The notes beneath the pieces are model-generated. The model ran no database searches and had not been told where the DNA came from. It saw only the letters and a list, made by a program, of their open reading frames with translations. From Prosapia bicincta (taxonomy: Eukaryota > Arthropoda > Insecta > Hemiptera > Cercopidae), in NCBI GenBank assembly GCA_036971475.1, contig JBAIZL010000001.1:76248771-76312770 (forward strand): a DNA stretch of 64,000 nt, in the 5' to 3' direction. The position numbers and the translations under genes are program-made. Positions 51,761 through 63,601 of the stretch are shown piece after piece. Within the stretch, counting starts at the first letter, position 1. The number at the start of each line of letters is the position of its first letter.

Positions 51761-53440
51761 TTGTGTTGCGTAATGATACTGTAGTATCGCGTAGCATATT
51801 AACAATGTAGTATTGTGTTGCGTAATGATGCTGTAGTATCGCGTTGCATATTATCAATGTAGTATTGTGTTGCGTAATGATACTGTAGTATCGCGTTGCA
51901 TATTAACAATGTAGTATTGTGTTGCGTAATGATACTGTAATATCGCGTTGCATATTATCAATGTAGTATTGTGTTGCGTAATGATACTGTAGTATCGCGT
52001 AGCATATTAACAATGTAGTATTGTGTTGCGTAATGATAATAATATAGTATCGCGTTGCGTATTATCAATGTAGTATTGTGTTGTGTAATGATACTGCAGT
52101 ATCGCGTTGCATAATAACAACGTAGTATTGTGTTGCGTAATGATAATAATATAGTATCGTGTTGCGTATTATCAATGTAGTATTGTGTTGCGTAATGATA
52201 CTGTAGTATCGCGTTGCATATTAACAATGTGATATTGTATTGCGTAATGATGCTGTAATAACGAGTTGCGTATTAATAATGCAGTATTGTGTTGCGTAAT
52301 GATACTGTAGTATCACGTTGCATATTAACAATGTAGTATTGTGTTGCGTAATGATACTGTAGTATCGCGTTGCATAATAACAATATAGTATTGTGTTGCG
52401 TAATGATAATAATATAGTATCGCGTTGCGTATTATCAATGTAGTATTGTGTTGCGTAATGATAATGTAGTATCGCGTGGCATATTAACAATGTAGTATTG
52501 TGTTGCGTAATGATAATAATATAGTATCGCGTTGCGTATTATCAATGTAGTATTGTCTTGTGTAATGATACTGCAGTATCGCGTTGCATAATAACAACGT
52601 AGTATTGTGTTGCGTAATGATAATAATATAGTATCGCGTTGCGTATTATCAATGTAGTATTGTGTTGTGTAATGATACTGCAGTATCGCGTTGCATAATA
52701 ACAACGTAGTATTGTGTTGCGTAATGATAATAATATAGTATCGTGTTGCGTATTATCAATGTAGTATTGTGTTGCATAATGATACTGTAGTATCGCGTTG
52801 CATATTAACAATGTGATATTGTATTGCGTAATGATGCTGTAATAACGAATTGCGTATTAATAATGCAGTATTGTGTTGCGTAATGATACTGTAGTATCAC
52901 GTTGCATATTAACAATGTAGTATTGTGTTGCGTAATGATACTGTAGTATCGCGTTACATAATAACAATATAGTATTGTGTTGCGTAATGATAATAATATA
53001 GTATCGCGTTGCGTATTATCAATGTAGTATTGTGTTGCGTAATGATAATGTAGTATCGCGTTGCATATTAACAATGTAGTATTGTGTTGCGTAATGATAA
53101 TAATATAGTATCGCGTTACGTATTATCAATGTAGTATTGTGTTGCGAATTGATACTGTAGTGTCGCATTGCATATTAACAACGTGGTATTGTGTTGCGTA
53201 ATGATAATAATATAGTATCGCATTGCGTATTATCAATGTAGTATTGTGTTGCGTAATGATACTGTAGTATCGCATTGCATATTAATAATGATTATCGGGT
53301 TGTGTATCAATGCTATAGTATTTTGTATATTAATAATACTGTAGTATCGGGTTGCGTAATGATAATCTAGTATAAAGTTTAGTATTAGTTATGTAGTATC
53401 GGGTTGTGTATCAATGCTGTAGTAGTGCAGTACAAACTGG
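51760..53440. repeat. 107-bp higher-order satellite on the same 26-bp unit
   Basis: Same GTAGTATTGTGTTGCGTAATGA base unit, but the higher-order pattern is now about 107 bp (e.g. 52435 to 52542), four subunits with a TAATAATA insertion in one. A 584-bp block (52221 and 52805) is duplicated almost exactly. Both ends of the array diverge. Confidence 0.92.
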
Positions 53441-54530
53441 ATATCAGTTATAACAATTTATTAAATCTGGTTATATAAACAGCCTTTGTGCCTTAAGGTA
53501 TAATATTATCATTTTAAGATATACATTTTTTTAAATAGCAAGGAAATTATTTTTATGATAACTTAATTTATTTATTTTATTGTATAGAAGTTTTATTGCA
53601 GAACATTTCTTTCTTTTGTTCTAATTCCGATTAGAATAATATAAACACATTAATAGAAAAATTATGTCCCACTCTATTTAAGGGCAGTTTTTTTTTAATA
53701 CGATTGTAGTAATTTTATGTTGTTTCAATTTTTACTTACAATTTCTTTCTTCATTTGTAATAACTGAACCATATTGAAAATTGATTTGTGAAGTAATACT
53801 AACCTCGTACTCTGTAAATATACTTGGAAAACTCGTGGGAAATCTTTGAAGCCGGAAAAATCAAAGTAATCACGAAGACTAGAGAATGCGTTATTTCATC
53901 TCCTGGAAAACTAAGAACATTTGGATTTCCCGAGTGTATTAAAATATTACAACATATAAACTTTATTATAAGTCTAATGAAATACTCACTTCAAAAATAT
54001 TACGTAATAAAACGTTCTGCTTTGTTCTAACAATATTTAACAAACAATGTATGGAAGCTCACAAAAACCCCAGAAATCTTGAACAAAATCCGTGTTAAAT
54101 GCAGAAAGTCTAGAAACTAATTTTGCAGGCATTGACAGTGAAAAATACAAACACGCTTGGTCGGGGACAAATACAAATTGTTGAAGGAAATTAAAATGCC
54201 GTCACTCGGCTGGGACCCGCCACGCTGGCATTATTTCGTGTTCACAAGAGGAAGTATGTTTAAAATATAGCAACATGTTCAGGTATGTAGAGGCAAGTTA
54301 ACTTTGCAACCAATTCTGTGACGTCACAAGTGGACTTTATATCTTCGCTTTGTCTTTGTCTATAGAAAAGCACAGTGCCGTAAAATTTACATAGGATTCT
54401 AAAAACTACGAAAATAACTATAATATATTTACTCCTTACAGGAAAATAAAATAACTTATTTAATTCTTTAGTACGACTAAATATGTAAAACAATATAAAT
54501 TATATTATACAGCAAAAAAGTCTTTCATGC
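53441..54530. other. unannotated AT-rich DNA
   Basis: Short frames at 53824-54030 (plus) and 54260-54493 (minus) have no recognisable motif. Confidence 0.45.
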
Positions 54531-54573
54531 TGTAAGACATGTTTCAGCAGCTACGTAGTCATCTTCAGTGACA
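54531..54573 (-). ncRNA. hammerhead ribozyme core
   Basis: Minus strand: UGUCA, CUGAAGA, a weak stem II (GAC-UACGUA-GCU type), GAA, palindromic stem III ACAUGU, C at the cleavage position, and UUACA closing stem I with one mismatch. The core boxes match the consensus but stem II is poor. No mirror copy is visible nearby. Confidence 0.55.
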
Positions 54574-55230
54574 AACACACATTAATGTTGGCAACGTGTG
54601 TATGTGCGTCGATAATTATGGCAAAGTAATAACTGAAACATCTTGACAACATTAAAGACTGTGTTGTTGTAAAATAAGTTTTAGTGTCTTATACTATGCT
54701 ATAATGATCTCAGAAGCCAAGCTGAAAAGCCTGGATTATTACACTGCATGTTGTGACATTTTCTCCCTCCCCCAGCGAGTTACCCGACAGGAGCCTCCTC
54801 GACACTGGATGTTAGCAGTGGGTTCGGAAGCTACTGGCAGCAGATTGACAGCCAAACTTGTATAGCATGCTAATAAGTGCAATTCAAGCCAGGTGTCTCT
54901 GTCTTCTTACCTTTCTTTCCATTTCCCTGCCGTTTTCATAGCTTTGACCACATTGTCAGTTTCTTTTTTTTCCTATTTACTAAGGTAATTTTAAATCAAT
55001 AAAACAGTGACCCACAAAGAACTATTCAGATTTTTTTCGTTTGTTGTTGCTTTAAAGTAATCAGTACATATGACTATTAGGAATCATATAAAACAAAATG
55101 AATGAAATAATCCTACGAAGGTTAGTAAAAACAAATAATAATAAATAGTATTAGGGGAGAGTCATAAGAACAACTTCCTCTTTATTACCAATTTCAAATC
55201 TTATTTATCGTATCACAATCACGTTATTGA
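54574..55230. other. unannotated DNA
   Basis: A GC-richer stretch at about 54765-54840 is not assigned. No other signal. Confidence 0.4.
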
Positions 55231-58200
55231 TGTACAAAAAAAGTATTGATACAGACGAAAGTTATTGAGGTTAAACAAGGTTATTGGTGTACGTGAATGT
55301 TACTGATGACAACACAAAGGTTTTTTTATATAGGCTAATGGCAGATCCCAGACAATTTTGCTTTTTTGTCTGTGATCTATCATTAGCCTATATAAAAAAA
55401 TTAATACTTATTAACAGACATTAAATAAAAATATTAGTTAACACAAAGGTTATTGATGTGTTCGAAGGTTATTGATCTACACGAATGTTATTGAGGTAAA
55501 CAAAGGCTATTGAACCGCGCGAGGATTATTGATGTGGACGAAGGTAATTGATCTACACGACAATGATTGATGTACACGAAGGTTATTAAGGCAAACGAAG
55601 GTTGTGATGTACTCGAAGATTATTAATGTACACGAAAATTATTGATATGAACGAAGATTATTGATGTGATAGAAAATTATTGATATACAGGAAGGTGATT
55701 GATATACATAAAGTTTACTGAGCTAAATGAAGTTTATTGATGTACAAGAAACTTATTAATGTACTCGATGGTTATTGATGCACACAAAAGTAATTGATGA
55801 GCACGAAGGATATTGATGCACACGAAGGTCATTGATGTACAAGAAACGTATATGTACACGAATCTTATTAATGTACAAGAAACATATTGATGTACACGAA
55901 GGTTATTTATGTACAAGGAACGTATATGTACACGAAGGTAATTGAAGTACACGCAGGTTATTGATGCACATGAAGCTTATTCAGGTTAACGAGGGTTATT
56001 GATATACAAGAAGGTTTTTGATTAACACGAAGATTATTGAGGTAAAAAAAGGTTACAATGTACTCGAAAGTACCTGATGTACGCAAAGGTTATCAATGTA
56101 CAAGAAACATATTGATGTACACGAAGGTAATTGATGTACAAGAAACGTATATGTAAACGAAGGTAATTGAAGTACACGCAGGTTATTGATGCACATGAAG
56201 CTTATTCAGGTTAACGAGGGCTATTGATATACAAGAAGGTTTTTGATTAACACGAAGATTATTGAGGTAAAAAAAGGTTACAATTTACTCGAAAGTACCT
56301 GATGTACGCGAAGGTTATCAATGTACAAGAAACATATTGATGTACACGAAGGTTATTTATGTACAAGGAACGTATATGTACACGAAGGTAATTGAAGTAC
56401 ACGCAGGTTATTGATGCACATGAAGCTTATTCAGGTTAACGAGGGTTATTGATATACAAGAAGGTTTACTCGAAGATTATTGAGGTAAAAAAAGGTTACA
56501 ATTTACTCGAAAGTACCTGATGTACGCGAAGGTTATCAATGTACAAGAAACATATTGATGTACACGAAGGTTATTTATGTACAAGGAACGTATATGTACA
56601 CGAAGGTAATTGAAGTACACGCAGGTTATTGATGCACATGAAGCTTATTCAGGTTAACGAGGGTTATTGATATACAAGAAGGTTTACTCGAAGATTATTG
56701 AGGTAAAAAAAGGTTACAATGTACTCGAAAGTACCTGATGTACGCGAAGGTTATCAATGTACAAGAAACATATTGATGTACACGAAGGTTATTTATGTAC
56801 AAGGAACGTATATGTACACGAAGGTAATTGAAGTACACGCAGGTTATTGATGCACATGAAGCTTATTCAGGTTAACGAGGGTTATTGATATACAAGAAGG
56901 TTTACTCGAAGATTATTGAGGTAAAAAAAGGTTACAATGTACTCGAAAGTACCTGATGTACGCGAAGGTTATCAATGTACAAGAAACATATTGATGTACA
57001 CGAAGGTTATTTATGTACAAGGAACGTATATGTACACGAAGGTAATTGAAGTACACGCAGGTTATTGATGCACATGAAGCTTATTCAGGTTAACGAGGGT
57101 TATTGATATACAAGAAGGTTTACTCGAAGATTATTGAGGTAAAACAAGGTTACAATGTACTCGAAAGTACCTGATGTACGCGAAGGTTATCAATGTACAA
57201 GAAACATATTGATGTACACGAAGGTTATTTATGTACAAGGAACGTATATGTACACGAAGGTAATTGAAGTAGGCCTACACGCAGGTAATTGATGCACATG
57301 AAGCTTATTCAGGTTAACGAGGGTTATTGATATACAAGAAGGTTTACTCGAAGATTATTGAGGTAAAAAAAGGTTACAATTTACTCGAAAGTACCTGATG
57401 TACGCGAAGGTTATCAATGTACAAGAAACATATTGATGTACACGAAGGTTATTTATGTACAAGGAACGTATATGTACACGAAGGTAATTGAAGTAGGCCT
57501 ACACGCAGGTAATTGATGCACATGAAGCTTATTCAGGTTAACGAGGGTTATTGATATACAAGAAGGTTTACTCGAAGATTATTGAGGTAAAAAAAGGTTA
57601 CAATTTACTCGAAAGTACCTGATGTACGCGAAGGTTATCAATGTACAAGAAACATATTGATGTACACGAAGGTTATTTATGTACAAGGAACGTATATGTA
57701 CACGAAGGTAATTGAAGTAGGCCTACACGCAGGTAATTGATGCACATGAAGCTTATTCAGGTTAACGAGGGTTATTGATATACAAGAAGGTTTACTCGAA
57801 GATTATTGAGGTAAAAAAAGGTTACAATTTACTCGAAAGTACCTGATGTACGCGAAGGTTATCAATGTACAAGAAACATATTGATGTACACGAAGGTTAT
57901 TTATGTACAAGGAACGTATATGTACACGAAGGTAATTGAAGTAGGCCTACACGCAGGTAATTGATGCACATGAAGCTTATTCAGGTTAACGAGGGTTATT
58001 GATATACAAGAAGGTTTACTCGAAGATTATTGAGGTAAAAAAAGGTTACAATTTACTCGAAAGTACCTGATGTACGCGAAGGTTATCAATGTACAAGAAA
58101 CATATTGATGACCACGAAGGTTATTTATGTACAAGGAACGTATATGTACACGAAGGTAATTGAAGTAGGCCTACACGCAGGTAATTGATGCACATGAAGC

Positions 58201-60340
58201 TTATTCAGGTTAACGAGGGTTATTGATATACAAGAAGGTTTACTCGAAGATTATTGAGGTAAAAAAAGGTTACAATTTACTCGAAAGTACCTGATGTACG
58301 CGAAGGTTATCAATGTACAAGAAACATATTGATGACCACGAAGGTTATTTATGTACAAGGAACGTATATGTACACGAAGGTAATTGAAGTACACGCAGGT
58401 TATTGATGCACATGAAGCTTATTCAGGTTAACGAGGGTTATTGATATACAAGAAGGTTTACTCGAAGATTATTGAGGTAAAAAAAGGTTACAATTTACTC
58501 GAAAGTACCTGATGTACGCGAAGGTTATCAATGTACAAGAAACATATTGATGACCACGAAGGTTATTTATGTACAAGGAACGTATATGTACACGAAGGTA
58601 ATTGAAGTACACGCAGGTTATTGATGCACATGAAGCTTATTCAGGTTAACGAGGGTTATTGATATACAAGAAGGTTTACTCGAAGATTATTGAGGTAAAA
58701 AAAGGTTACAATGTACTCGAAAGTACCTGATGTACGCGAAGGTTATCAATGTACAAGAAACATATTGATGTACACGAAGGTTATTTATGTACAAGGAACG
58801 TATATGTACACGAAGATAATTGAAGTACACGCAGGTTATTGATGCACATGAAGCTTATTCAGGTTAACGAGGGTTATTGATATACAAGAAGGTTTACTCG
58901 AAGATTATTGAGGTAAAAAAAGGTTACAATGTACTCGAAAGTACCTGATGTACGCGAAGGTTATCAATGTACAAGAAACATATTGATGACCACGAAGGTT
59001 ATTTATGTACAAGGAACGTATATGTACACGAAGGTAATTGAAGTACACGCAGGTTATTGATGCACATGAAGCTTATTCAGGTTAACGAGGGTTATTGATA
59101 TACAAGAAGGTTTACTCGAAGATTATTGAGGTAAAAAAAGGTTACAATGTACTCGAAAGTACCTGATGTACGCGAAGGTTATCAATGTACAAGAAACATA
59201 TTGATGTACACGAAGGTTATTTATGTACAAGGAACGTATATGTACACGAAGATAATTGAAGTACACGCAGGTTATTGATGCACATAAAGCTTATTCATGT
59301 TAACGAGGGTTATTGATATACAAGAAGGTTTTTGATTAACACGAAGATTATTGAGGTAAAATAAGGTTACAATTTACTCAAAAGTACCTGATGTACGCGA
59401 AGGTTATCAATGTACAAGAAACATATTGATGTACACGAAGGTTATTTATGTACAAGGAACGTATATGTACACGAAGGTAATTGAAGTACACGCAGGTTAT
59501 TGATGCACATGAAGCTTATTCAGGTTAACGAGGGCTATTGATATACAAGAAGGTTTTTGATTAACACGAAGATTATTGAGGTAAAACAAGGTTACAATGT
59601 ACTCGAAAGTACCTGATGTACGCGAAGGTTATCAATGTACAAGAAACATATTGATGTACATGAAGCTTATTCAGGTTAACGAGGGTTATTGATATACAAG
59701 AAGGTTTTTGATTAACACGAAGATTATTGAGGTAAAACAAGGTTACAATGTACTCGAAAGTACCTGATGTACGCGAAGGTTATCAATGTACAAGAAACAT
59801 ATTGATGCACATGAAGCTTATTCAGGTTAACGAGGGTTATTGATATACAAGAAGGTTTTTGATTAACACGAAGATTATTGAGGTAAAACAAGGTTACAAT
59901 TTACTCAAAAGTACCTGATGTACGCGAAGGTTATCAATGTACAAGAAACATATTGATGTACACGAAGGTTATTTATGTACAAGGAACGTATATGTACACG
60001 AAGGTAATTGAAGTACACGCTGGTTATTGATGCACATGAAGCTTATTCAGGTTAACGAGGGTTATTGATATACAAGAAGGTTTTTGATTAACACGAAGAT
60101 TATTGAGGTAAAACAAGGTTACAATGTACTCGAAAGTACCTGATGTACGCGAAGGTTATCAATGTACAAGAAACATATTGATGTACATGAAGGTTATTGA
60201 TGTACTAGGAATGTGTTGATGTACATTATGGTTTATTTACGAAGGTTATTTTATGTACACGAAGGTTATCAATGAAGGCTATTGATGTACAGAAGAAACT
60301 AATGAGGTAAACAAAGGTTATTGCTGTTTACGGTAATTTT
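55231..60340. repeat. 20-bp-based satellite with about 218-bp higher-order unit
   Basis: The base unit resembles TTATTGATGTACACGAAGG. A higher-order unit of about 218 bp is marked by GCTTATTCAGGTTAACGAG at about 55975, 56208, 56425, 56643, 56860, 57079, 57301 and onwards to 60045, about 20 copies. Five neighbouring copies (about 57250-58190) carry an inserted AGGCCT giving GTAGGCCTACACG. Copies at 58100-59000 alternate GATGTACACG and GATGACCACG. Near both ends the units are shorter and more diverged. Confidence 0.93.
55323..55439. mobile_element. small hairpin element inserted in the satellite
   Basis: The arms at about 55324-55360 and 55364-55402 are complementary over some 36 bp with about three mismatches (TTTTTTATATAGGCTAATG). 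AACACAAAGGTT flanks the 117-bp block at 55311-55322 and 55440-55451. The enclosed sequence does not resemble the satellite. The flanking words are themselves satellite-like, so the duplication is suggestive rather than proven. Confidence 0.55.
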
Positions 60341-60977
60341 TGTAGATGAATATATAATAAAAAGTAATAAATAGGTAGATAAACCTTACTTTGCTCTTCA
60401 ACATTGTGAAATTAAAAACTGTTTTTAAATTAAAATAAAAGTATTTATTTTTCTTTTATTTTATGAAACTTTTATTAATTAAATTGTAAAATGTAGTTAA
60501 AATAGTACATCGATATTAATGTTCACAATAAATCGAATCGACTAACGAGTACTGTAGAGAGTACTCACACACTACAAACACTGTGTAAATTTAGCTCATT
60601 GCATTTGCTAATCCTACTGTTAGTTCTCTACTACAGTGATAGAGAACAGGGCATCTCCAAATCGAGGGTTATATGTACTTTGACCAACTTGAATGAGACC
60701 GTCTGTCTAATCGTATAGGTCGAAGTAGTAAGACATGCCCCCTCTATAGCCGATTCTCTGTCCGTAGTCGTATGCGTAAGGTGATTTTACACTATCTCGT
60801 TAGGTAATACCTTTACGAACTCTGAAGGAATTCATCCCTCGACTAGGAGTGGCCTGTACTCAATTCTCCAATCTCCAGCCCAATACAATTGAAGGCATTG
60901 TAAACTTGCTCTACTCTATTTAAGGAGAGTTTAGCTTATAATTCTTTAGTTAACAATTGTCCAGTCATGTTTTAGAC
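60341..60977. other. unannotated DNA with a possible coding remnant
   Basis: On the minus strand from about 60805 down to 60645, a frame reads through SPYAYDYGQRIGYRGGMSYYF and, after a single TAG stop near 60705, continues with TDGLIQVGQSTYNPRFGDALF. The amino-acid make-up looks coding-like, but I recognise no family. Confidence 0.2.
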
Positions 60978-60993
60978 CAGGGGTTCTCAAACT
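60978..60993 (+). mobile_element. hAT-type terminal inverted repeat, single end
   Basis: CAGGGGTTCTCAAACT matches the usual terminus of hAT-superfamily transposons (CAG-GGTTCTCAAACT). TTTTAGAC before it would be the 8-bp target copy. I find no matching opposite end within the window, so this is a lone end or a truncated copy. Confidence 0.5.
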
Positions 60994-61283
60994 GAGGGGG
61001 GCCAGTATAATCCCTGGTTCGGATTATAGAGTTTCTAGTAGGGGCATGGATATCTGCCTACAGACGAGAGATGTGCGTACTCAATTAGATGTACCAGCGA
61101 GTAGATTGATTTGACACGTGCGTATTGAACTAAGGCATTATATTTATAGAATTTTTAACTTTTATAGTGCCTTTATATTTTTAGGTATGGTGAGCTCAAG
61201 AAAAGTGCCTCTGGAGTAGCCTAAAGGTAAAAGTCTTAATTTATTATATAGTCCTTTTCACAATTTTATTGTGGAAACTGTGA

Positions 61284-61287
<4 letters not shown>
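60994..61287. other. sequence following the hAT-like end
   Basis: Possibly the body of a truncated hAT-derived element; no second terminus and no ORF. Confidence 0.3.
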
Positions 61288-61348
<61 letters not shown>

Positions 61349-61359
61349 ATGATGATGAA
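61288..61359. repeat. (AT)n then (GAT)n microsatellite
   Basis: About 28 AT units followed by five GAT units, immediately left of the Penelope-like element. Confidence 0.96.
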
Positions 61360-61405
61360 AGTACATTCGTTCATGCTGCAGTGCATAAAATCGCAGTTCC
61401 GACGT

Positions 61406-61424
61406 TTCGCTAGAATCTCATCTA
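61406..61424 (-). ncRNA. degenerate hammerhead core in Penelope terminal repeat
   Basis: Minus strand: UAGAUGA in place of CUGANGA, a weak stem II, GAA, then palindromic ACGU and C (to about 61401). The first two positions of the box are changed, so it should be inactive. The right terminal copy keeps only GAA-ACGU-C (62545-62552). Confidence 0.45.
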
Positions 61425-61597
61425 CGAGATAAACCCAACAACAGTTGAAGAGCGAGTGAAGAGCGAAGACAACTCTGCTCCTATATATAGAGGAATAAAG
61501 CCACGCCCATTGACGTCAATCCACACACACCTGAGCCAAACAATTACTCACATTCCTTTCTTTTTGTTCACCTTTCTGGTAGGTGAAAATAAATCTA

Positions 61598-62514
61598 TCA
61601 ATGACACATTTCCACACACAGTTTGTTAAGACTCCCTTGCTTCTCTATTTCGATAGCCTCACGAATAATTCTAGTCCTGTAGTTTTCCACTTGAGCAATC
61701 TGTCGGCAAGACTGGAAATCAATGGTGTGCCCTGTGTCGCAGTGGTGCTTGTACAGAGCCGACTTTTTCTGCTTGTTTTTAAGGCCACGTTTGTGCTCCT
61801 TAAGCCTAGCTGGGATACGTCTGTTCGTTTGGCCAATGTACGATTTCTTACAAACTCCACAAGAAACGCTGTAAACGTCATGGTTTTCCAAGGAGATCGT
61901 ATCTTTGGCTTTACCAAGAACCTTGTCGATGGTGATGTTAGGTTTGTAAACAGAACGTATACCATACCTCCTAAAGAGTCTGCCAACCCTATCAGTGGTC
62001 CCTCTAATAAAAGGCAGGAAAACAGTACCAGTTTTCTCAGTCTGTTTCTCGTCCACGTCAACTGGAAGGACACTTTGTCGGTGTAACGCTTTATTAATGG
62101 CATATTCTTTATAGCCATTGCTTCTAATCACCTCTTTTATAGTAATAAGTTCATGGTCCCCCGAATGGATATCTGTTAACTTGTAAGACCGAGAGAAAAG
62201 CGTATCAGCGACAGCCTGGATCTGAGATGGGTTGTGATGTGACTCAGCGTTAAGATATCTATTGGCGTGAGTCGATTTTCTGTAGACCGAATTGTGAACA
62301 CAACCATTCTGACCCTTCCTAACCATGACGTTCAGAAACGGCAAGCAGCCATCACTCTCTAGTTCCAAAGTGAAAATTATCCTGGAGTGGTGAGAGTTGA
62401 GGTATTTAAGGAACTTGTCAAGTTCTTTGCCACCATGTTGCCAAATCATAAAGACGTAATCCACATAGCGAAACCAAGCTTTAGGCCTGAGAAAAGCATC
62501 ATTCAGGGTGTCTT
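61598..62514 (-). pseudogene. Penelope-like reverse transcriptase C-terminus plus GIY-YIG endonuclease
   Basis: A frame of about 305 codons, open from a stop near 62515 to 61598. The first part (RPKAWFRYVDYVFMIW) is the reverse-transcriptase catalytic motif, with YVDD changed to YVDY (Tyr codon at 62456-62458), removing one metal-binding Asp. Next come FLPFLNVMV-like and SVYRKSTHANRYLN segments, conserved in the thumb region of Penelope proteins. The last 110 residues form the GIY-YIG domain: DVYSVSC-C-SYIGQTNRRIPARLKEH, with the Arg and a later Glu (IEIEKQ) present. The endonuclease half looks intact; the polymerase is dead and truncated. No initiator Met matches the family start, so this is the open remnant of a longer protein. 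Confidence 0.88.
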
Positions 62515-62596
62515 GCTAATAGAACGTCATAAAAATATTCTAGCGAAACGTCGAAGAAACTGCGATTTTATGCGCTGCAGAATGAACTAATGTACT

Positions 62597-62652
62597 CTCC
62601 AGATAATAACTATTCATCATATTTTTCCATCCGTGAAGAAATACGTATCAAC

Positions 62653-62656
<4 letters not shown>
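62597..62656. other. spacer between Penelope end and (AT)n
   Basis: A short AT-rich stretch with no feature. Confidence 0.4.

Positions 62657-62724
<68 letters not shown>
62657..62724. repeat. (AT)n microsatellite
   Basis: About 34 AT units, 60 bp right of the Penelope-like element. Confidence 0.96.
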
Positions 62725-62727
<3 letters not shown>

Positions 62728-63597
62728 TATATATATTATAACGAAATTCATTAAGTTAAGAAAACTGTTGGTTAAATATTTGAACTTGTGAGATCGTAGT
62801 ACACGGTCGCTATCTAGCAAGGGCTGGTTTATATCTTTCGGCCAAAAACGGTTACTGCACGCATCTGGTGAGCCGTAAATATTAATAAACGTCGAAAAGT
62901 TTAATTGTAAGTAAACCAAGACGTGCCTCGTTCATGGGAGAGAAGCTTTACCTCGGACATCCACGGACCAGGGAGATTTATGACTAGGAATCCCTGAGAA
63001 TACAGAAAAACACATGCACCTGTGGGAAAGTTCAACAAATTTCCACGAAGCCCAAAAGAAAGTGAGGGAAGCGTCAAAAATGTCATAGGCTAGCCAGAGT
63101 TTGAGCGCCATAAAGGAGCCAATCGAAGAGGGGATGAAACCCATACGGATACCAACCAAGGGAAACAGGAGGAAGGCAGTCAATTTTAGTACTCGAAAGG
63201 GTCAAGCTGTAGGACTCGAGGGAGACGTAATGTTCAGTTTTAGTAAGAAATATCAAATTCAAACAAAGTAAGGGAGATTAATAGAGGGAGATTAAAGGGT
63301 AGCCAGGGAGATTATTAAATAGAAAGTGAAGTATAAAGAGGGAGATTAAAGGGTAACAAGTGAGATTAAAATAAGGGAGTGATTAATAAAGTCAGTTACG
63401 GCATAGAAGCATTTCGAGAAATTAAGAAAAGTGAAATTGATAGGAAAATATTAATAAGTGAATTTGTGTCAAGTGAAGCGAAACAAGGAACCACGCAAGT
63501 AATAAGTAATACATTTATTTTAACTTGAAGCCATCTCTCTAAAGTAACAAACATTAAGAGTAGGAATTGTGGTAGTTTGGCGCGGACCCACCCCTAA
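62725..63597. other. unannotated DNA, possible LTR-like sequence
   Basis: Purine-rich with repeated GGGAGATTAAAGGGTA words (about 63301 and 63351), a TATAAAG near 63331 and AATAAAG near 63389. TTTGGCGCGGACCC at 63577 looks like a primer-binding-site type word after an LTR. I see no confirmed TG...CA boundaries and no gag or pol, so an LTR is only a possibility. Confidence 0.25.
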
Positions 63598-63601
63598 CTC
63601 G

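Larger units (their letters stand above)
61360..62596 (-). mobile_element. truncated Penelope-like element with inverted ends
   Basis: The left end (61360-61416) and right end (62537-62596) are inverted repeats of about 57 bp sharing TGCGATTTTATGC(A/G)CTGCAG and TCTAGCGAAACGTCG. Between them lies a minus-strand frame with the C-terminal reverse transcriptase and GIY-YIG endonuclease. The N-terminal reverse transcriptase is missing, so the copy is 5'-truncated and closed by an inverted fragment of the terminal repeat, an arrangement known for Penelope-like elements. (AT)n tracts lie on both sides. Confidence 0.85.

Noticed and set aside
51472..53074. Series of 89-codon minus-strand ORFs
   Set aside because: Products of the 26-bp-based satellite, with identical words recurring at the repeat period.
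53824..54030. 68-codon plus-strand ORF as a gene
   Set aside because: AT-rich, no motif and length within chance expectation.
61583..62086. 167-codon plus-strand ORF
   Set aside because: It is antisense to the Penelope-like frame on the minus strand, which has clear family motifs.
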